Position numbers and translations under genes: made by a program. Of a stretch of 31,952 nt of DNA, positions 13,385-21,690 are shown piece by piece (position 1 is the stretch's first letter; the number at the start of each line of letters is the position of its first letter). Under the pieces are notes generated by a model, which was not told where the DNA came from, ran no database searches, and saw only the letters and a list, made by a program, of their open reading frames with translations. Origin of the DNA: Acidimicrobiaceae bacterium UBA7830 (GTDB lineage: Bacteria > Actinomycetota > Acidimicrobiia > Acidimicrobiales > Ilumatobacteraceae); contig DLTS01000047.1 of assembly GCA_002501485.1 (NCBI GenBank), positions 1-31,952 on the forward strand, given 5' to 3'.

Positions 13385-14347
13385 GTGACATTCGTACCAT
13401 CCGACATCGACGGCACATTCCGATACTGCACTCCGATGGGAGTAGAAGCAATCGCAGATCAGCCTGCGCCGTACGACTTCGGGGTGAGTTCACGTCTCAG
13501 CCGTGAAGCAGTTGTTGGGCTCAAACGTATTCACGCAACGGCAGCCGACGAGCTCGAAGTGCTGCTGTCACGGTCATTCGGGGAAGATATTCGCGTCTCA
13601 AACGTCCATGTGACCCAGGTGCGCTACGAACAGTTCGTTGCCGCTGCCCCACTCGGCTCCTACCACTTCTTAATGGCGTCCGAATCCCTCGGAGGTCAGT
13701 TCCAAGCAGCGTTTGACCCTGACTCGACAGCAAAAATGCTGGCGCTCGTATTTGGTTCAGAGTCGGTTACCAATAACCGTGAGCTTTCACTTGTTGATGC
13801 CCGGGTTCTCGACTCCCGTGTCGGCCTCTTTGTTGAAGCACTAAACCGAAGCTTCGCACCATATTTTGAACTCGGGCTCACAAGTGTGCGATCGATGATC
13901 AACCCAAAACAGGTGAAGATCATCGACGACAACGAAACTGTCGTCCAAGCCGAACTTCACTTCGCTGTCGGCGTTTCAAAGACCGAATTTTGCCTTCGTA
14001 TTTGCTACCCGCAAGACGACGTCACCCCAGTACTCGTCGCTCTGTCTGACGTTGAACGAGCGTCAGCAACCGAAGCCCTTCACCGCTCTACACCAATTCA
14101 GCAGTCACTAATGCGAGTGAAACTGCCGCTTTCTGTCCAGTTGCCCACATGGGTCATGAACGCAGAGTCGGTCGAGTCGCTCGCCGTTGGAGACGTCATT
14201 CGCACCGGCATTCCAACAACAACTCCCCCACGACTCTGCATTGCTGACAAACCACTTCTTGACGTCAACACGTTCGCCATCGGCCAGCGCATCGCCGCTG
14301 AAGTCCTTCACATTCACCACACAGGAACACCGAATCATGCCCACTAA
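13385..14347 (+). CDS. fliM: Flagellar motor switch protein FliM
   Basis: A 320-aa rotor C-ring protein. The CheC-like middle domain starts at YDFGVSSRLSREAVVGLKRIHATAADELEVLLSRSFG (about 30-66) and goes on to about 215. A C-terminal SpoA domain (about 240-310) follows (LMRVKLPLSVQLPTWVMNAESVESLAVGDVI). The start is a GTG at 13385 with only a weak ribosome site; ATG at 13436 is an alternative but has none and would remove the N-terminus. The N-terminal CheY-binding motif LSQxEIDALL is not visible; VPSDIDGTF is the nearest thing. It overlaps fliN by 11 bases. No chemotaxis gene is present in the window. Confidence 0.9.
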   Translation: MTFVPSDIDGTFRYCTPMGVEAIADQPAPYDFGVSSRLSREAVVGLKRIHATAADELEVLLSRSFGEDIRVSNVHVTQVRYEQFVAAAPLGSYHFLMASESLGGQFQAAFDPDSTAKMLALVFGSESVTNNRELSLVDARVLDSRVGLFVEALNRSFAPYFELGLTSVRSMINPKQVKIIDDNETVVQAELHFAVGVSKTEFCLRICYPQDDVTPVLVALSDVERASATEALHRSTPIQQSLMRVKLPLSVQLPTWVMNAESVESLAVGDVIRTGIPTTTPPRLCIADKPLLDVNTFAIGQRIAAEVLHIHHTGTPNHAH

Positions 14348-14951
14348 AACAACGATCAATCTCGCCGAACTCGCAGTCATCGCTGAGGAATTCGCACAAT
14401 CAACCGAAGGACTCACCGCCGAGGTGGTTCCTGCAACAACACTGCAACTTGACCCCAGCGAAGTGGAAACAGTCGTTGCGGGTGATGGTGAGGGGCGCAT
14501 CATTCTTGCTACCGACCCGACCCCTCACGTCGTGATCCGGCCGCTCATGGACGCCGTTGAGCAGCGGGTTGGCGCCTTCTCAGCTTCATCAGTCGACTTT
14601 GTGTCGCTGCCAGACCCGGCTGCGATCACACTCACGTTCAACGGTGAGGTCGTTGGCGTCATGTTCGCTTCCGAGCCACATCTGACACCGACCACCGGGC
14701 CATCTGACGGTGTGCTGTCAATCGGTGTGCTTCGCCACGTTCCGCTCGAGGTCGCAGCAGAGTTGGGCCGAGCAAAAGTCACCATGGAAGAGATCCTGCA
14801 GTACGGACCTGGGTCGATCATCGAGCTCGATCGCACCGCCGGAAGCCCAGTTGACGTCGTTGTCAACGGATCGATGGTCGCCCGAGGAGAGGTGGTCGTC
14901 ATCGGCGAGGAATACGGAGTGCGAGTCACCGAAATTCTCGGACGCACGTAA
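14337..14951 (+). CDS. fliN: Flagellar motor switch protein FliN, with an extra N-terminal domain
   Basis: A 204-aa C-ring subunit. The C-terminal SpoA domain is very clear (about 125-203): VPLEVAAELGRAKVTMEEILQYGPGSIIELDRTAGSPVDVVVNGSMVARGEVVVIGEEYGVRVTEIL. About 120 residues precede it and resemble part of the CheC-like region seen in longer FliN/FliY proteins, with no recognisable phosphatase motif. The start is ATG 14337, with AGGA ten bases upstream and an 11-base overlap with fliM; an upstream in-frame ATG lies inside fliM. It belongs to the fliM-flhA operon. Confidence 0.93.
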   Translation: MPTKTTINLAELAVIAEEFAQSTEGLTAEVVPATTLQLDPSEVETVVAGDGEGRIILATDPTPHVVIRPLMDAVEQRVGAFSASSVDFVSLPDPAAITLTFNGEVVGVMFASEPHLTPTTGPSDGVLSIGVLRHVPLEVAAELGRAKVTMEEILQYGPGSIIELDRTAGSPVDVVVNGSMVARGEVVVIGEEYGVRVTEILGRT

Positions 14952-14990
14952 GTCGCAGCAAGACGCTGCTCAACCCGAAGGGAGACGGGT

Positions 14991-15383
14991 ATGAGAAATA
15001 TGGAATTTGAAATTGTTTACTCGGTTGTCGCGACTTCGGTGACAATGCTCACACTACGGCTTCTGGGTTCAGTGCTACTGCTGAGCGTCGCTGCGTGGGC
15101 GATCACCGTCGGAATGAGAAATCGTCGACCAGGGTCGAAGTTGCGTCCTAACCGAAACCATCTCGTTGCAGTGGGCCGACTTTCACTCACTCGACGTTCC
15201 TCAGTCGTGCTGGTGAAATCCGGTGATCGCACGTTTTTGCTCGGCAGTTCAGACTCAAACCTTGTCGTCATCGCAGAAGGTGACGACCTCGTGCTACCAA
15301 CTCCTGATGGCCCTGAGCCGCAGTCGTTCTCAAATGCGTTCGCTGATGCGCTCCGCCAACGATTTAGCGGCAACGAATCATGA
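14991..15383 (+). CDS. fliO: Flagellar biosynthesis protein FliO
   Basis: A 130-aa protein with one membrane helix (about 21-40, TLRLLGSVLLLSVAAWAITVG). A short basic stretch and a small cytoplasmic domain follow (VGRLSLTRRSSVVLVKSGDRTFLLGSSDSNLVVIAE), the usual 'rl.l.....l.vvevg.r.lllG.t...i..l.e' FliO pattern. FliO helps assemble the FliP export gate. It has a good GAAGGGAG ribosome site, sits between fliN and fliP, and its stop overlaps the fliP ATG (ATGA). Sequence conservation is low in this family, so order supports the name. Confidence 0.85.
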   Translation: MRNMEFEIVYSVVATSVTMLTLRLLGSVLLLSVAAWAITVGMRNRRPGSKLRPNRNHLVAVGRLSLTRRSSVVLVKSGDRTFLLGSSDSNLVVIAEGDDLVLPTPDGPEPQSFSNAFADALRQRFSGNES

Positions 15384-16273
15384 AACGATTCGCAAAGCTT
15401 GCCGCCTTCTGCGCAGTAGCAGCCACCACGCTCGGGGTTGCATCTGTCGCTCACGCTCAGGAAACACCGATTGAGCAGAGTGACTCCGCAGCAATTCTCG
15501 AGTTTCCTTTTGAACCACAGGTGTCCTCCTCGGCGACCGTTGGCGCTGAAGGCGCAACCGGTGCAACTGCAAACACCGAAGCTGGAACAGACGGCGACGT
15601 CGTGTTCAGCGTCGACCTTGGAGGCGACGACGGCCCACGCGTGCCCTCTCAAAGCGTTGTACTCATCATTTTGATCACCCTGCTGTCAGTGGCACCAGCG
15701 CTACTCATCATGATGACCTCGTTCACTCGGGTGGTCATCGTGTTCACTCTGCTGCGAAATGCTCTCGGCCTTCCCACTGCACCACCGAACCAGGTTCTTG
15801 TTGGGCTCAGCTTGTTCATTTCGCTGTTCATCATGGCGCCAACACTTTCTGAAGCTTGGAACGAAGGCGTCAAACCATTCACTGAAGGCGCACTCGAACA
15901 ATCCGAAGCATTCGACGCCGCAATTGAACCGTTCAGAGAATTCATGTCAGCCAACGTGGGAACCGCCGAACTTGAACTCATGCTTGGCGCATCGCAGGTC
16001 ACCGAAGCACCAGAAACGATTGCCGACGTTCCACTTCAGGCGCTTATTCCCGCATTCATTTTGTCGGAACTCAAAACGGCGTTCCTAATCGGATTCATCG
16101 TGTTCATCCCGTTCTTAGTCATCGACCTTGTGACGTCAGCGTCGCTGATGTCGCTTGGAATGATGATGATGCCGCCACCAATGGTGTCGCTGCCACTGAA
16201 ACTGCTGCTCATTGTCATGGTTGACGGCTGGTCTCTGGTCACTTCCACGCTGATAAGCGGATTCAACACTTAG
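15380..16273 (+). CDS. fliP: Flagellar export gate protein FliP
   Basis: A 297-aa membrane protein of the type III export gate. A cleavable signal peptide is visible (MKRFAKLAAFCAVAATTLGV, probable cleavage AHA-Q near 26/27). A 60-residue low-complexity Ala/Gly/Thr stretch follows, longer than in most FliP proteins. The core is canonical: SVVLIILITLLSVAPALLIMMTSFTRVVIVFTLLRNALG, then PPNQVLVGLSLFISLFIMAPT, and near the end MMMPPPMVSLPLKLLLIVMVDGW. Its start overlaps fliO, and a 13-base gap precedes fliQ. Confidence 0.96.
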   Translation: MKRFAKLAAFCAVAATTLGVASVAHAQETPIEQSDSAAILEFPFEPQVSSSATVGAEGATGATANTEAGTDGDVVFSVDLGGDDGPRVPSQSVVLIILITLLSVAPALLIMMTSFTRVVIVFTLLRNALGLPTAPPNQVLVGLSLFISLFIMAPTLSEAWNEGVKPFTEGALEQSEAFDAAIEPFREFMSANVGTAELELMLGASQVTEAPETIADVPLQALIPAFILSELKTAFLIGFIVFIPFLVIDLVTSASLMSLGMMMMPPPMVSLPLKLLLIVMVDGWSLVTSTLISGFNT

Positions 16274-16286
16274 GGGCTTACGAGTC

Positions 16287-16556
16287 ATGACTGATCAAAT
16301 CGTTGTTGAAATTGCCACCCAGGCTCTGCTGACCGCCGGCAAAATTTCGGCCCCCATTCTGCTCACCGCACTGTTCGTAGGTGTCTTCATGGGTCTCATT
16401 CAAAGCGTCACCCAAATTCAAGAGCAAACGCTGTCATTCGTGCCGAAATTCATTGCAGTGGGTGTAGTAATTGCTCTCAGTGGCTCATGGATGATTGCCG
16501 AACTTGTTGCGTTGTGCACCCAGTTATTCGAGATGGCTGGGGAGCTCTCGCGATGA
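16287..16556 (+). CDS. fliQ: Flagellar export gate protein FliQ
   Basis: An 89-aa protein with two membrane helices (about 17-37 and 48-72). The typical core is present: APILLTALFVGVFMGLIQSVTQIQEQTLSFVPKFIAVGVVIALSGSWM. The size is exactly the family's usual size. FliQ forms part of the FliPQR export pore. Its stop overlaps the fliR ATG (ATGA). It follows fliP by 13 bases in the conserved fliP-fliQ-fliR order. Confidence 0.96.
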   Translation: MTDQIVVEIATQALLTAGKISAPILLTALFVGVFMGLIQSVTQIQEQTLSFVPKFIAVGVVIALSGSWMIAELVALCTQLFEMAGELSR

Positions 16557-17305
16557 CCGACCTTGCGACTCTTTCCATAGACGAGTCGTTACTTGTCAGT
16601 TTTCTGCTGGCAAGTGTGCGTATTGGTACGTGGCTGTTCATCGCTCCCCCGTTTGGTCGCATCATTCCTGCCCGTGTCCGCGGAGCTCTCGCATTCGGAC
16701 TGGCACTTCCTATGGCTTCAGTGACCGAGGTCGCACTTCCAACCGGCATCGTTCAACTCGCTGCCGCAGCTCTGTTCCAGGCCGCTATCGGGCTCGCAAC
16801 CGGCTTCATTGTGCTTGCGTTCATCTCGGTGTTCTCTGTTGCTGGAGCATTCGTTGATTTCAGCGGCGGCTTTTCAATGGGCGCAATGTTTGACCCGCTC
16901 TCCGGGTCGAGCGCTGCGATCATCAGTCGTGCCTACACGATGCTGGCGACCGTTCTCATTTTCGCAACCGGAGGTCACATTGTTCTTGTTGGTGGCTTCA
17001 TGCGCACCTTCCAGTCCGCTCCGCTGCAAGGGCCCTCGATTGAGGCGCTCGGGCAGCTTGCTATCGACAACATCGGATGGTTGTTTCTCGCAGCCCTTGA
17101 AATCGCGTTTCCGATCGTTGCGGTGTTGTTTCTCGTTGAACTCGTGCTCGGCCTTGTCGCCCGAGCTGCACCGCAAACAAATGTGCTCACGATCGGTTTC
17201 GCCTTAAAAACCGGTGTTGCGATTCTTGCGATCGCAGCTTCTATCCCGCTGCTACCTGCAGCTGTTGAAACGTTGGTCACTGCAGCAGTTGGAGCCGCAT
17301 CGTGA
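16553..17305 (+). CDS. fliR: Flagellar export gate protein FliR
   Basis: A 250-aa membrane protein with about six helices. Conserved features: LLASVRIGTWLFIAPPFGRIIPARVRGALAFGLAL (about 15-50), then VDFSGGFSMGAMFDPLSGSSAAIISRAYTMLATVLIFATGGHIVLVGGFMRTF. The start is ATG 16553, overlapping the fliQ stop; upstream in-frame sequence lies in fliQ. FliR completes the FliPQR pore that contacts FlhB. Its end overlaps the flhB GTG (GTGA). Confidence 0.95.
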   Translation: MTDLATLSIDESLLVSFLLASVRIGTWLFIAPPFGRIIPARVRGALAFGLALPMASVTEVALPTGIVQLAAAALFQAAIGLATGFIVLAFISVFSVAGAFVDFSGGFSMGAMFDPLSGSSAAIISRAYTMLATVLIFATGGHIVLVGGFMRTFQSAPLQGPSIEALGQLAIDNIGWLFLAALEIAFPIVAVLFLVELVLGLVARAAPQTNVLTIGFALKTGVAILAIAASIPLLPAAVETLVTAAVGAAS

Positions 17306-18453
17306 GCAATGACAAGCAGTCGAAAACTGAGAAACCAACAGCGCAACGCTTAAAGAAAGCACGCGAAGAAGGCCAAGTCGCTCGGTCGGCTGAACTTGGG
17401 TCATGGGTCACCCTCGCAGCTGCTTCGGTTCTTATTCCTCCTTACATTGGATGGGTACTTCGCCGGCTTGCGGAGCATTTCGCCATGCTGTCGTCACTGC
17501 CAACATCACCGAATGTCAGCGATGTTTCTGCGCTCGGCAAAGAAGTGATGATCAGTATTGCCCTTCTTATTGCCGTTCCACTGGGGCTCAACTTGGTGTT
17601 AAGCGTCGGAGCGTCTCTCGCTCAGACCGGCATTGTTTCTGCCCCGAAAGCGCTGAAACCGAAGATGTCGCGCCTGTCATGGAAGCAGGGCTTCAAGAAA
17701 GTGTTCAGCAAAAAGTCAGCATGGGAGACTGGCAAACAGACGTTTCGTCTCGTGACAGTGGCCGCTGTTGCTATTCCGATCGTGGTGTCATCATCGAAGG
17801 GCCTCACGGTTCCTGGGCTCAGCCTCACTGAGGGATTCGAATTCATTGTTCGCCGCCTGACTTTGCTGCTGCAGGTCATTGCGGTTACCGGTGTGGTGCT
17901 GTCGGTGATCGACTTTTTCTTCCAGAAGCGTTCAACTCGAAACGACCTGAAGATGACGAAGCAAGAGGTTCGCCAAGAGTCAAAGAACAATGATGGTGAC
18001 CCGTTGATCAAAGGCCGAAGGCGTCAACTGCAAGCAGAGCTGTCTCGAAACCGAACGCTTGCAACGGTTGCCGATTCAACTGTCGTGATCGTGAACCCGG
18101 TTCACTTCGCCGTTGCATTAAAATACGAAGCAGGTGAAGGCGTTCCGGTCATCACTGCGCGGGCTACCGAAGCTAAAGCCGTTGAAATTCGTGACGAGGC
18201 ACTTGCTGCGGGCGTCCCCGTCATCGAGTGCGTTCCGCTCGCCCGTCATCTGCACAAGAAAACACGTCGGGGATACCCCATCCCTGCGGAGAGTTACGCC
18301 GCTGTTGCCGTTGCGTTGGCGTTTGTTAGCAAACTCGGCAACAAAAAAGGCCTGCCTGTCATTCATCGCCTCGACGCAGAAACAGTCGGCATGTCAAGAG
18401 ACGAGAGTGACATTTATACAGGGGACTCACCGGCATTACAGCCGACTAGTTAA
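17302..18453 (+). CDS. flhB: Flagellar export substrate-specificity switch FlhB
   Basis: A 383-aa protein with four membrane helices (about 33-53, 84-105, 150-165, 185-207) and a cytoplasmic C-terminal domain. The N-terminus KTEKPTAQRLKKAREEGQVARSAEL and the linker KMTKQEVRQESKNNDGDPLIKGRRRQLQ are diagnostic. Self-cleavage is expected at Asn265-Pro266 in NPVHFAVALKY; most FlhB proteins have NPTH, so Thr is replaced by Val here. The start is GTG, overlapping the fliR stop. The C-terminal tail (after about 355) is short and acidic. Confidence 0.96.
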   Translation: MSNDKQSKTEKPTAQRLKKAREEGQVARSAELGSWVTLAAASVLIPPYIGWVLRRLAEHFAMLSSLPTSPNVSDVSALGKEVMISIALLIAVPLGLNLVLSVGASLAQTGIVSAPKALKPKMSRLSWKQGFKKVFSKKSAWETGKQTFRLVTVAAVAIPIVVSSSKGLTVPGLSLTEGFEFIVRRLTLLLQVIAVTGVVLSVIDFFFQKRSTRNDLKMTKQEVRQESKNNDGDPLIKGRRRQLQAELSRNRTLATVADSTVVIVNPVHFAVALKYEAGEGVPVITARATEAKAVEIRDEALAAGVPVIECVPLARHLHKKTRRGYPIPAESYAAVAVALAFVSKLGNKKGLPVIHRLDAETVGMSRDESDIYTGDSPALQPTS

Positions 18454-18485
18454 GGACGTGAGGTTATTGCGTTTGGAATGCTGCC

Positions 18486-20543
18486 ATGATTGCTGCTGAG
18501 AAGCGTTCGCGTTCAGCGGTCGTATTTCCTGCGGCCGTCATCGGGGTTGTTGCGATGATGGTCGTTCCACTGCCATCGCTCGTCCTTGACCTTTTGCTGT
18601 CGGTGAACATTGCCGCCGGAGTGCTGATTCTTCTCGCATCGATGAATGCAACGCGAGTCCTTGATCTTGCTTCATTTCCTTCAATTCTTCTTCTCGCGAC
18701 ATTGTTCCGCTTAGGGCTCAACGTCTCTACAACCCGACAAATATTGGGAACCGGTTCCGCCGGCTCGGTGATCACCTCATTCGGACAATCTGTAGTCGGA
18801 GGATCACTCGTTGTCGGTCTCGTCATTTTCTTCATTCTCGTCATCATCCAATTCGTGGTGATCACCAACGGCTCGTCACGTGTTTCTGAGGTTGCAGCTC
18901 GTTTCACACTTGACGCGATGCCTGGCAAGCAGATGGCGATCGACGCCGATCTAAACGCTGGTCTCATCAGTGACGGTGAAGCTCGTCGTCGACGCAACGA
19001 AATCGCGCAGGAAGCTGACTTTTTTGGTGCGATGGACGGAGCGTCAAAGTTCGTCAAAGGCGACGCAATCGCCGGTCTCATCATCACCACCGTCAACTTG
19101 ATCGGTGGCCTCGCAATCGGAATGACCTCGATGGGACTGTCAGCCGGCGAGGCGATGAAACGTTTCGCTCTTCTCACCATCGGTGATGGGCTCGTTTCTC
19201 AGATCCCAGCACTCCTCATCTCCATTGCTGCCGGCATCATCGTCACCCGGTCGTCTGCTTCAGAACATGATCTTGGTTCTGCGGTTGCGGGTGAGTTCGC
19301 AAAGCAGCAGAGGGCATTCCAGATCGCAGGCGTTGCCCTTGCCGCTCTTGGTGCTCTTCCAGGCCTGCCTCTACTTCCCTTTGCGTTCATCGGCGGCCTC
19401 CTTGTTCTCGTTTCTGTTCGACTTCAAGTGGAACGCCCAACCGAGCCACTTAAGGAGGAACCAGAAGTCGAAGCAGAAGAACCCGATGACCCTCAGCAGC
19501 TCATTCGAAACGCACGTGTCGAGCCGCTCACACTCGAAATTGCGAACGACATGATTGACCTAGTTGACGAGACTCAAGGCGGAGATCTTCTCGAACGGAT
19601 CAAAGGTCTTCGGCGGAAAGTCGCAATCGAAACTGGGTTCGTCATGCCGACGATCAGAACACGCGATAACGCCGGTCTTAACTTCGGTTCATATCGAATC
19701 CTCGCTCACGGTGTAACCATCGCTGAGGGGGTCGCTCCTGCTGGACGGGTTCTCGTCATCGATGACGAACTCGGGCGCTGGCCAGGTGAGGAAATTTTTG
19801 AACCAGTCTTTGGTCTCGCCGCCAAATGGGTGCCCGAGAGCTTTAAACCAACGATTGAAGCCGCTGGCGCAACAGTTGTGGATCGTTCAGCGGTAATCAC
19901 GACCCACCTCGGCGAAGTACTAGTTGGCCATTCAGCTGATCTTTTCGACCGACAGCAAATGAATGATCTCATCGATGTCGCCAAGGAGAGTCAGCCATCG
20001 ATTATTGATGACATTGCAACTGCTGACGTTCCTATGCCCACCATTCAATGGATCTTTCGAGACCTTCTGCAATCGCAGGTGCCGATTAAAGACTCGACTC
20101 GCATACTTGAAGTGATCTCGGCCTCATACCCCCGCTGCCAAGACCCAGAAGTAATTGTCGAAGAGGTTCGACTTGCTCTCGGAGCAGCGATCACCGAAGC
20201 AAACATGGTGAGCAAAGAACTTCAAGTCATCTCGATGGATGGCCTGTTAGAGCAGGAGCTACTCGCAGCACTCAACACCACTAACGGAAGCGAACTACTC
20301 GACGCAGCGACACTCCAAACAGTGCTGAATGAAATCGTCGAGGTCTCACAACGAGCCCAAAATAACGGGAATAATCCGGTGTTGCTGTGCTCTCCTCAAC
20401 TGCGTCGGCCTCTTGCTGCGTTGTTAGATCGCATCGCCAGTGCACCTCGGGTGCTGTCATTTAAGGAAGTCGGTAACCACGTAAAAATGGCAACCGTGGG
20501 GACGATTTCGCTTCCGCAGCGCCAACTGGAATCAGACCGATGA
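18486..20543 (+). CDS. flhA: Flagellar export gate protein FlhA
   Basis: A 685-aa protein, normal length for the family. Membrane segments lie in the first about 310 residues. The FHIPEP signature is intact: SSRVSEVAARFTLDAMPGKQMAIDADLNAGLI (about 137-168). The cytoplasmic domain (about 330-680), which docks chaperone-substrate complexes, starts after an acidic linker (PLKEEPEVEAEEPDDPQQL). Conserved pieces include ILEVISASYPRCQDPEVIVEEVRLALGAAI. It begins 32 bases after flhB. Its stop overlaps the ATG of the next small gene (ATGA). Confidence 0.97.
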   Translation: MIAAEKRSRSAVVFPAAVIGVVAMMVVPLPSLVLDLLLSVNIAAGVLILLASMNATRVLDLASFPSILLLATLFRLGLNVSTTRQILGTGSAGSVITSFGQSVVGGSLVVGLVIFFILVIIQFVVITNGSSRVSEVAARFTLDAMPGKQMAIDADLNAGLISDGEARRRRNEIAQEADFFGAMDGASKFVKGDAIAGLIITTVNLIGGLAIGMTSMGLSAGEAMKRFALLTIGDGLVSQIPALLISIAAGIIVTRSSASEHDLGSAVAGEFAKQQRAFQIAGVALAALGALPGLPLLPFAFIGGLLVLVSVRLQVERPTEPLKEEPEVEAEEPDDPQQLIRNARVEPLTLEIANDMIDLVDETQGGDLLERIKGLRRKVAIETGFVMPTIRTRDNAGLNFGSYRILAHGVTIAEGVAPAGRVLVIDDELGRWPGEEIFEPVFGLAAKWVPESFKPTIEAAGATVVDRSAVITTHLGEVLVGHSADLFDRQQMNDLIDVAKESQPSIIDDIATADVPMPTIQWIFRDLLQSQVPIKDSTRILEVISASYPRCQDPEVIVEEVRLALGAAITEANMVSKELQVISMDGLLEQELLAALNTTNGSELLDAATLQTVLNEIVEVSQRAQNNGNNPVLLCSPQLRRPLAALLDRIASAPRVLSFKEVGNHVKMATVGTISLPQRQLESDR

Positions 20544-20866
20544 ATGCCCACGAAGTGGCCGTTGCGGCAATCGAGTCCCGCAGATCATCGGTCAACTCAC
20601 ACCGCAAAGGTGTGACGTATCTTGCCGCATTTATCGTGCTGCTCGTTCATCTCCACCCGTTTGCCAACGGCACCTACACAAATGAGCAGCTCGTCATTCG
20701 GATCGCTATCGGTCTGTTAATTGCAAATGTTCTCGCACGCCTTGCAGAGTGGTTTTACCTCGACGCCCATCGCAGAAATATCGAACGACGAATCAATGCA
20801 GCAATTGCACAAATGAGAAGTCAGACCGTCGAACAGTTCAACGACCAGGAGGTACCATCGTCATGA
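20540..20866 (+). CDS. Small membrane protein between flhA and RR2 (unrecognised)
   Basis: A 108-aa protein not recognised from known families. Two membrane helices are visible, about 25-41 (VTYLAAFIVLLVHLHPF) and 52-74 (VIRIAIGLLIANVLARLAEWFYL), with a charged helical C-terminus (DAHRRNIERRINAAIAQMRSQTVEQF). The ATG overlaps the flhA stop and the TGA overlaps the RR2 ATG, so it is locked between an export gate gene and a regulator. This placement makes it a reasonable accessory or signalling partner of either, but nothing in the sequence proves a role. Confidence 0.78.
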   Translation: MNAHEVAVAAIESRRSSVNSHRKGVTYLAAFIVLLVHLHPFANGTYTNEQLVIRIAIGLLIANVLARLAEWFYLDAHRRNIERRINAAIAQMRSQTVEQFNDQEVPSS

Positions 20867-21516
20867 CCGGCTCAAAAACTCGAATCGTCCTCGTAGACGA
20901 TCACCCAATTGTTCGGAGTGGAATCGCCACCTTGTTCTCACTCGATAAGGACTTGGAAGTTGTTGGTGAAGCCGGGTCGGTTGCAGAAGGCAAAGAAGTG
21001 ATTGCCGTGCAAAATCCTGACGTTGCGATACTTGATCTTCGGCTTCCTGATGGCCCTGGGCTCGATGTTGCACGTTGGATCGCTGAACACAACCGCCCGA
21101 CGCGCTGCATCGTGCTCACCTCAGTTCCCACTGACCGAGCGTTAGTCGCTGCTTACGAGACCGGAGCTGTCAACGCGTTTCTGACAAAAGAAGCTGATCT
21201 CAAGCCATTGATTCACGCAATACACCAGGTGGCTGCCGGTCGTTCGTTGCTTGATGCATTTGCGATGCGTGAGGCCTCTGCTCGTCTTCACGAATACGGC
21301 CTCAACCATCTCGACATGCTGTCACCTCGAGAGCGAGAGGTGGCAGACCTCGTGGCATCGGGGTTTTCGGACGCTCAAATTGCTGAAAAGTGCCACATTT
21401 CGCTCTCAACCGTTCGCAACGGACTTTCGTCTGCCTATTCGAAGTTGAATATCGAAACCCGAACACAATTGGTTCGTTTACTGTGGATGGCCCAGATCGA
21501 TGCCGACGTTGTTTAA
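20863..21516 (+). CDS. NarL/FixJ-family response regulator (RR2)
   Basis: A 217-aa regulator. The receiver domain has DDH near 12-14, phospho-acceptor Asp58 (ILDLRL), Thr in IVLTS, and Lys in FLTKE. A LuxR helix-turn-helix is at about 150-200 (LSPREREVADLVASGFSDAQIAEKCHISLSTVRNGLSSAYSKL). The start has an AGGAGG ribosome site and overlaps the upstream gene's stop (ATGA), so it is co-translated with the flhA-linked genes. No kinase is adjacent; nearest candidates are the kinases at 10588 and 26389. It shares TGAVNAF with RR1 and is a likely paralogue. Confidence 0.93.
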   Translation: MTGSKTRIVLVDDHPIVRSGIATLFSLDKDLEVVGEAGSVAEGKEVIAVQNPDVAILDLRLPDGPGLDVARWIAEHNRPTRCIVLTSVPTDRALVAAYETGAVNAFLTKEADLKPLIHAIHQVAAGRSLLDAFAMREASARLHEYGLNHLDMLSPREREVADLVASGFSDAQIAEKCHISLSTVRNGLSSAYSKLNIETRTQLVRLLWMAQIDADVV

Positions 21517-21690
21517 AGACAACACAGATTGAGAGCCTCAGACAAAAAGAGTTGTCCTCAAAACTTGTTAGGCGTTTGCTGCACAGATCCTGAACTCGAA
21601 CTGATGGAATAGACTCCGCTAAAATCTATTTGTCGTCGACCCGATCGGCGAGTGGTGTACGTCCACGACCTGCACAATCGGAGTACAAGG
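21517..21690 (+). promoter_or_regulatory. RR2-RR3 intergenic region
   Basis: A 174-base non-coding stretch. It includes GACAA (21541-21545) and TTGTC (21552-21556), a five-base inverted repeat with GACA/TGTC half-sites. It also has a TAAAAT -10-like box at about 21619-21624 without a good -35. RR3 may therefore have its own promoter. No convincing terminator follows RR2. Confidence 0.35.

Noticed and set aside
19183..19554. Plus-strand 123-aa frame within flhA
   Set aside because: It lies wholly inside flhA in another frame and has no supporting motif.
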